DNA of 64,000 nt, taken from assembly GCA_950295325.1 (NCBI GenBank), contig OX485805.1, forward strand, positions 25,469,501-25,533,500, read 5' to 3'. Positions 57,931-64,000 of this stretch are shown here, in pieces (positions within the stretch are counted from its first letter, which is position 1; the number at the start of each line of letters is the position of its first letter). The translations under genes were made by a program, and so were the position numbers. The notes under the pieces are model-generated. The model saw only the letters and a list, made by a program, of their open reading frames with translations. It was not told the DNA's origin and did not search any database. The stretch is from Polytrichum commune. Its lineage: Eukaryota > Streptophyta > Polytrichopsida > Polytrichales > Polytrichaceae.

Positions 57931-59761
57931 TGTGAGGCCAAATCCACCACCCTTAAGCGTCCTAGTCCGGGTGATGGCTTTGCGAGTCACATGTATCTCT
58001 TACAAACTTGAACCATATGCAAAGTAATTTTTATGTCCAAAAGAACACATATTGTTTCCACTCATTGTACTTTATTAATGTTAGCATCTTGGCTTGTGGT
58101 AGAGTTGGCTTTCTCAAGTGTCCAACCCGTGGCTTTAGCCACACATGCCCTTAAGGACATTCCCCTCGCTCGTTTATTCTTCACTTCCTTTTTCTTGCCA
58201 TTGCAAGAATCTTCCACATTCTCCATTAATAATGCAAGTGAGTTATTTTGACCAAGAGGTGCAAGTGTTGAAAAACACTTTTCTCAATGGTTAAACACAC
58301 TCATACAAACCCACACGTGGCACCAACTAGCCTAAATGAATATAACTTCTTAGCTACCACTAAAGATGGCCTAATGTGATCTAGTTTTTTATGTGCTAAT
58401 ACTTACTACTTGAGCTAGCCTTGCTAACCTCTAGATAGTCTAAATGAATTGTTGCGACTAAAACCCATTAGTTAATGAGTAATTTCCTCCTTGCTTACTT
58501 CCACTAATTAACCACCCACTGTAGCTTCATGGGCATAGGCTAATAACTCAACCGACTCCCAGTATGTAGCCTAGTAATCCATCTTAATGTAGTGGAAATT
58601 CAGCTCCCGACTGCTGCAGTCTACTGTAACCAGAAACCAGCAGCTTAGTGTAGTTGGAAATTCAGCTCCAGCGGCTGCAGTCTACTGTAACCAGAACCAG
58701 CAGCTTAGTGTAGTTGGAAATTCAGCTCCAGCGGCTGCATTCTACTGTAACCAGAACCAACAGCTTAGTGAAGCTTGGAAATTCAGCTCCCGGCTGCTGC
58801 AGTCTACTGTAACCAGAAACCAGCAGCTTAGTGTAGTTGGAAATTCAGCTCCAGCGGCTGCAGTCTACTGTAACCAGAACCAACAGCTTAGTGTAGTTGG
58901 AAATTCAGCTCCAGCGGCTGCAGTCTACTGTAACCAGAACCATCAGCTTAGTGTAGTGGGAAATTCAGCTCCAGCTGCTGCAGTCCACTGTAACTAGAAC
59001 CAACAGCTTAGTGAAGCTTGGGAATTCAACTCCCAGCTGCCGCAGCCTAATGCAACCATAAACTATCTAAATCTTAAACTAGTCACCCCACCCACTAATG
59101 AAGACTTCCACTAACTCAAGATAATCTTCCTACTAACCAACTAATTCCAACCTCTTAATTCTAAATGTTTAACTACCTAATCCCTAACATTATGTCTAAT
59201 GCTAAGAGCTTATCCCAAGTGTGAGAGGTGAGAGAGTAAGCTTAACTAACTAACTTCACTAAGAACTAATGTCTCACACACGTGGCTCAAGCTCTTAAGA
59301 GCTTGCTCCCTTGAGAGCGCTTGATGGAGAGAGAGGCAAATGAGAGAAAAAACACCTTAAGTAGCAAAGAGGAGAGAGGGAGAGAGGGAGAGAGAGGTGA
59401 GGATAGGGTGAGAGGATTAGCACCTCCAATCACAATCCTTTAACCCTCTCCTCCAAAGTAGGGACTAATCCCCATCCACCAAGCTTCCTTCTTCCTAAAC
59501 TAACAAAGTGGATCCAAAAGTGGGCATTTAACCCGCGGAGCTCACCTTGCCTCACCTTACCCTTTACTCACATAATCAAGGCATCCTCTTATTGAAATCA
59601 AACCTTGAAATAACTACACAACACATTCTAATGCCTAAACTTAAATCCACACCACACTTCACTCTTTTTATGTTTTGTGAATAGTCATAACACCTCAAAG
59701 TCAAACTAAAATTGGTTTTGAAGAGTTAATCACCACATGTGGGCACCATTTTGGGCTCACA
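57931..59761 (-). mobile_element. Solo LTR 3 (inner, 1,831 bp) of the TGTGAGCCCAAA family
   Basis: On the minus strand it starts TGTGAGCCCAAAATGGTG at 59761 and ends TTTGGCCTCACA at 57931. The flanking duplication is TCCCC (57926-57930 and 59762-59766). It lies inside solo LTR 2, so it is younger. It includes a 60-bp tandem array. A short stretch (plus strand 58100-58180, ALATHALKDIPLA-like) is shared with solo LTR 4. Confidence 0.88.
58580..59050. repeat. 60-bp tandem array, about 8 units, inside solo LTR 3
   Basis: Units start with CAGCTTAGTG at 58641, 58701, 58761, 58824, 58884, 58944 and 59004, plus a partial one before. The spacing is 60 bp except for one of 63. The core is GGAAATTCAGCTCC followed by CTGCAGTCTACTGTAACC. 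Confidence 0.9.
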
Positions 59762-59881
59762 TCCCCCTAGCCTCATAATTTATTAAAACTCATAGATAGA
59801 TAGAAAAGAATCAAGTTAATTAAGAATAGCCCACCGTAATCGTTAGCAAATCCTCACACTCGGTTAATGGTATAAATTGCG

Positions 59882-60015
59882 ATTTGTTGCTTTGGAGGTC
59901 GCCAAGTCATGTCTCCTTGGTTGGTTGAGGGAGGGAATCTGTACGACACTTAAACGGTCCGAGTTCGACTCCCGTCGAGTTCGTGTGATCGTTTCATGTG
60001 TTACACATGACTTGG
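59882..60015 (+). other. tRNA-like (SINE-head-like) segment closed by an 11-bp inverted repeat
   Basis: AGTTCGACTCC (around 59968) matches the B-box of Pol III genes (GGTTCGANTCC) at 10 of 11 positions, and a weak A-box-like TTGGTTGGTTGAG lies about 45 bp upstream. The whole segment is closed by CCAAGTCATGT/ACATGACTTGG (59902-59912 with 60005-60015). It lies within solo LTR 2. A real tRNA cloverleaf could not be folded by eye. Confidence 0.3.
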
Positions 60016-60625
60016 TGATGCTAGTGATTTCTAGGCAGGAAATTAGTATCCAACCAACCGGCTCTTACCCATCCTCCTGAGCTATCCGTGTAAATATCAT
60101 TCAATAAATAACGGTCATCGTCATGACCCCCCCTTTTATTCTATTGGTTTTTCTTGGTTCTTTTAAGCATGCTTTTACTAGACTCCCCATGAAACGCCTA
60201 TGCCTTATTCCCCTTTAATGCCCCTAAGGTTAAATTCTCTTCAAGCTCATAATCACCTTTTATCTTAATTTCACCGAGGTCTTTAACACCTTACCTCTCC
60301 CATCCTTGCATACCGAACCCAAGTATTTGAGTAGGGCTTCGCCCTCTCCTCCTTCCCTTTTCTTTTCTTGCTTGCCCGCAACCGACCTTTCCAATAATGT
60401 AATTTGACCTAGCCTTCTTGTCTTCTAGTTTAGGGGTCCACCTTGCCTACTCACCAATATTCCTTCTCCTCATTAATCCATGTGGTCACCTAGGCTAAGG
60501 TCCTAGTAGGAATGCACCAATAATCCCTTGTTTCTTCCGTAATTGCTTAAACGTTACTTAGCCTTATTAACCCCTTTTTGATTAATTTTTCGGTACTTAC
60601 ATGTGAGTGAGATTTTGCGCTCACA

Positions 60626-60630
60626 CCAGA
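60626..60630. repeat. 5-bp TSD CCAGA, right
   Basis: Partner of 55859-55863. Confidence 0.8.
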
Positions 60631-61283
60631 CTTTCCAAATGGCGCATTCAATGACTTTAGACTCCCGCCCCAATGCCTTCTTGCTCAGTGTGTTTGGCTT
60701 GCGCAACTTTCAAACGATTTCACATCGTTGTGCTTTGGTCAAGCGGGTTTCCTCATGTCTCATCCATTTCATGTTGTGATTCATCAAATTAGAGGGTTCA
60801 GAAAGCGACATGAATAAGTACGCACCTACCATCTAAGTGCGCACCAACGACTCCGGTTCAAAGTGCGTACTTAAGTGGGAGATTATTGTATAGTTGCACA
60901 CACTTGAGGGCGGTGGACTCTTCAATGGGAACCTAAATGACTTGCGTGGGTCATTATGAAATTAAACCCCTTATATAGGAGATGTTTATAAAGACATCCA
61001 AATGTACGCGTACTAATGACATGCTATAAAATGGACTCGTGTATATATACTAAGCTTTTTATTTAATGTGATAAATGTCTCCGCTACACAAATTCAAATC
61101 ATGAATCAAATAGGCCTTTATTACTCACAAACCTATCACCAAGGTGTTTCCATCACCCGTCATCGCCCGTCCCTCACCACCCGCATTCCCTCCACAAGAG
61201 GGGTTTTTCTAGACAAAACTTAATCAAAAGTCATCTACATGCTTATTTGAAGTTAGAGACTTTAGATGCTTTGATGCACATTT
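60631..61283. other. Intergenic sequence between solo LTRs
   Basis: No gene recognised. The stretch ends where similarity to the Mutator-like element begins. Confidence 0.45.
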
Positions 61284-61801
61284 CATGTGCAAATATTCCA
61301 GTTGAAAACATCAAATGGAATGCAGTGATGCTTGTTTGGAAAACATGAAGGATAGTAGAATTCATCCACTTCTTTGAAGGGTGAGTAGCTCTTTATTTTA
61401 AAATTTTTGAACATGTTTATATATACTAATTCTTATTCAATTGCTAAGTTTACCTTCAATTATAATCTTTGACATTATGTTAAAAATGTTCTAAATTTTG
61501 TGGTTGATGAATTAATGTATGCAAGTGAATCAAGCACTTCAAGATGGATATTTTGATTGGGTATAATTGGTTTGATTGCATTATGCTTATATTCACATGT
61601 CATATATGACATAATGTAACTGATATTTTTAAACTTTATTTTTTTGGAAAAAATTATCAAAAAATGTTATTTTTAGAACCCCTCCAAAGTGAATTTGACA
61701 CGTCCAAAAACCGGTTCATTTTCTAAGAACCCGTCCACTGGAAAGGTTTTTTTTTATGAACATATCCATGGACATGTTGGGGACCTTCTGAAAAATCACC
61801 T
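61284..61801. repeat. Second, partial copy of the Mutator-like element's right half
   Basis: Aligns with 49567-50090 over about 520 bp at high identity, from TCATGTGCAAATATTCCAG to TGAAAAATCACC. The left end and target duplication were not found. Confidence 0.8.
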
Positions 61802-61987
61802 TTCCTCTCGGTAATCAAATCATAGTTCCATCAAAAAGAAGAAAAAAAAAAAAAAAAAACAAGAACAAACGAATCTTCACTTTGGAGATGAATAAGATAA
61901 ACATGTTATGAGCTCCCAAAATGAGGAGGGATGTGGCTACGGCCACGATTTGGGTTTGCTAATCATCTTGCAATAATTTCATGTTTC

Positions 61988-63661
61988 TGTGAGCCCAAAT
62001 TGATGCCCATATTGGTTGTTAACACTTGTAAAACATTACAAGTGGTGTTTTGGTGATTTATGATTATTCACAAAAATATAAAAAGAGTGAAGCTTGAAGA
62101 AAGCTTAGTTTGAAGCATTAGGCTTTTGTGGAGTTGATTTAAGTAGGAGAAGGACAAACCTTGGTAAAGTGTGGTAGGTAGAAAGCCAAGGTTAGTTAAA
62201 TGTTTGAATTAGGATCCTTGTTGATCATTTGAGGGAGGAAGGCTTAGGAGATAGGATTAGAGCCTACAAAGTAGGAGGAAATCTTGAGGGCTTATCGTGA
62301 GCCTTGAGGGTGCTCACCCCCTCAAACTCACTATATAATCCCTCATTCTTCCCTCATTCATCCTCTCTTCCCTTCGTGCTCCAAGGCACCCCACGTGTTA
62401 TAAGTGTGGGTGTGTTGGAAGCAAGATTGGAGCACATGTGTGTGCTTAGTTTTTAGTTGGAGAGCCAAGGCTAGTTGGCCTTGAAGAGGGCTTGACCTCT
62501 TGTTAGCATTAGTTTTGGTGTGAATAATTTTAAGATATTTTATGGCTTCAAGTTGTAGTACTTGAGTTCATATTTCTTGGGTATTTCTTGAGTAGTCTAG
62601 GTTGTAAGGGGCATAACTTCCGAGCAAAAGAAGATACTTTGTTGAAATTTAGAGGGTTAGTAAACAACTTGTTTATATGAACATGGTCAAAATCTGAGGA
62701 TGTTTGGAGTACTAGAGCAGCAGTTATGACATTCTGAACTTCGCCTACACTTTCGAGCTGAAATGGGCATAACTCCTGGAGAGAGGCTTGGAAACGCATG
62801 AAATTTTGAGGGATGCTTTGTTCTTAGGTTTCCTAGTTGTGGTACAAATTTCAAGTCATTCCGAGTAGATGAGAGGGAGATATATCATTCTAAAGTGTTT
62901 TCAAGAGTTGCAGACTAAAAATGCCATAACGTTTTGGCAGAAAATGAAAATAGTTTGAAATTTCAGGGGGTCATAAACAATTAGTTTTTGTGATTGCTCC
63001 CAAAATTTAAAGTTCTTTAGAGCCTGTGAGAGGAAGTTATGACATTCTGAAATTTGGGTAGACTGACACACTAAGATGGTCATAACTGTCGGACAGAAAA
63101 TGGGATAGGTTCACAAATTGGTGAGATGTTTTTTGCTTTGTCTCCCTAGTTACAAATAAAATTTCAGGACATTCCGAGAAGTAATGGGAAAGTTACACTA
63201 TTAGCTAGTAAAGTCTAGGGGAACAAAGGAAGTTTGTTTGGTTCCATTAGGGATAACCATTAGTTCATTAAACCAATATAGTGGTTGAAGCGTGAGGAGA
63301 AAACTACAATAAGTGACAAGTATTTATCAATACTTAAACTTGTGTAATTCATGGAATCAATAAGCGAGAACTCATGTAGTAGTGTGGAGTCGACGGCAAG
63401 GACTCGCTTCACAAGAGGGATATCTTTGAAGGCATGCGTGGCCAAAGCGGCTAGGTGGACTTTAGAGAAGTACAAGGATGTGACATTACCCGAGATTAAG
63501 GAGTGTAAGAAGACATAGTATAGACTTGGCTAAGTTGTGTATATTCCAACGATAGATTGGAATCATACATTGTGTTACAAAGAGAGAAATCTCTACATGT
63601 CATTATAAACTTCTCCATTCGGGCTAGGATGAAATTGAAGGGTGGAGGCTTTTTGGTGACA
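61988..63661 (+). mobile_element. Solo LTR 4 (1,674 bp) of the TGTGAGCCCAAA family
   Basis: Plus-strand LTR starting TGTGAGCCCAAATTGATG and ending TTTTTGGTGACA. The 5-bp duplication GTTTC lies at 61983-61987 and 63662-63666. A TATA box (TATATAA, 62333-62339) followed by a pyrimidine-rich leader marks the U3/R boundary. The CCCCACGTGT block is shared with solo LTR 3. A segment at 63400-63470 (minus-strand reading ALATHAFKDIPL) is also shared. Confidence 0.85.
62333..62339 (+). promoter_or_regulatory. TATA box of solo LTR 4
   Basis: TATATAA, 345 bp into the LTR, followed by CT-rich sequence with CTTCCC repeats where transcription would start. Confidence 0.55.
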
Positions 63662-63666
63662 GTTTC

Positions 63667-64000
63667 CTATCAATGGAGAAGGTGGTGCAGACCTAAAATT
63701 GTCCATTTATGACCCACTTGCCTTAATTGCACATATTATAACCCAGAAGTGAAAATTTGAAACTACCTAGTTACTGGGCTGTATCTAGCTTCTACAGGAT
63801 TTTCTTAAAGTATAATATATATTATATATGCTTGAATATTAGAATATTCGGTCACCCTGAATCACGAAGCCTTTGAGTCAACTGGCAGTAAGTGGAACTG
63901 ATGATAAGTTAATGTATTCAAGACTGATGGTGTAATAAGGGCCACTTCACACACAAGCCAAGAGCCCTGACCATGAAAATAGGATTCATTAAATAGGATT
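63667..64000. other. Right edge, no feature recognised
   Basis: No open frame or repeat of note beyond the solo LTR. Confidence 0.4.

Larger units (their letters stand above)
55864..60625 (-). mobile_element. Solo LTR 2 (outer, about 2.9 kb) of the TGTGAGCCCAAA family, interrupted
   Basis: On the minus strand it starts TGTGAGCGCAAAAT at 60625 and ends TTTGTGCTCACA at 55864, flanked by CCAGA on both sides. It is split by the inner solo LTR at 57931-59761. Its own sequence is 55864-57930 plus 59767-60625, about 2,926 bp. The end-proximal block (CACCCTTAGATTGCGTCCTAG on the plus strand) is shared with the other family members. The C-rich stretch at 56150-57930 has open frames but no protein signature. 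Confidence 0.82.

Noticed and set aside
58580-59050. Regular 60-bp repeats resembling a CRISPR array
   Set aside because: The units are contiguous, with no unique spacers, in a eukaryotic LTR.

Overview
The window reads as nuclear DNA of a land plant or close streptophyte relative. It is AT-rich and gene-poor. It holds one intron-containing TIR-NBS-LRR disease-resistance-type gene (minus strand, 44315-39209) whose style of TIR domain (start KIFLSHSGAQKEFVEQLC) I associate with mosses and other bryophytes, and one exon-sized remnant that reads like the plant PII (GlnB-type) nitrogen sensor (9379-9447). The species cannot be fixed from the sequence. Almost everything else is transposable elements, several of which can be delimited to the base by their target-site duplications (TSDs).

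1-9.1 kb: dispersed non-coding repeats. One of them is split by a 1.92-kb PIF/Harbinger-like DNA element (806-2727, TSD TAA), and related repeats at 46 and 47.5 kb show the empty site. 9.13-9.21 kb: an 82-bp insertion made only of the 3' end of the LINE family described next, with a 9-bp TSD.

9.57-25.84 kb: a LINE nested in a LINE. A 5'-truncated plus-strand copy (9572-11913 and 23925-25838) was interrupted by a nearly complete minus-strand copy of 11,999 bp (11914-23912), with a perfect 12-bp TSD CCACACACCATA. The inner copy has ORF1, then ORF2 with a 2A-like ribosome-skipping motif (GDIELNPGP) upstream of an AP endonuclease, reverse transcriptase, an unassigned conserved region, RNase H and a zinc knuckle. 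Its 3' end carries a branched RNA fold with compensating changes between copies and a T/C tail instead of a terminal poly(A). ORF2 of the inner copy has one frameshift (in a G18 tract) and one late stop. The 2A-bearing LINE is the most interesting system here.

26-28.9 kb: AT-rich, mostly unassigned. 28.95-33.05 kb: a CCGGA-studded, GC-richer element with TG/CA ends and TSD CAAGT, encoding a 366-aa protein behind a TATA box, a cluster of MYB-core sites and two covarying leader hairpins. 33.3-34.8 kb: the first of four solo LTRs of one family. 35-39 kb: repeats. 39.2-44.3 kb: the TIR-NBS-LRR gene, probably broken between the NB-ARC and LRR parts. 45.7-48 kb: repeats. 48.47-51.2 kb: two Mutator-like elements with 9-bp TSDs. 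54.2-54.6 kb: a near-perfect 160-bp-arm inverted repeat. 55.86-60.63 kb: a solo LTR (TSD CCAGA) that itself contains a second solo LTR (TSD TCCCC). 61.99-63.66 kb: a fourth solo LTR (TSD GTTTC). The four solo LTRs share long inverted termini (TGTGAGCCCAAA...TTTGGxxTCACA). Repeated LTR recombination and nested insertion shaped this locus.
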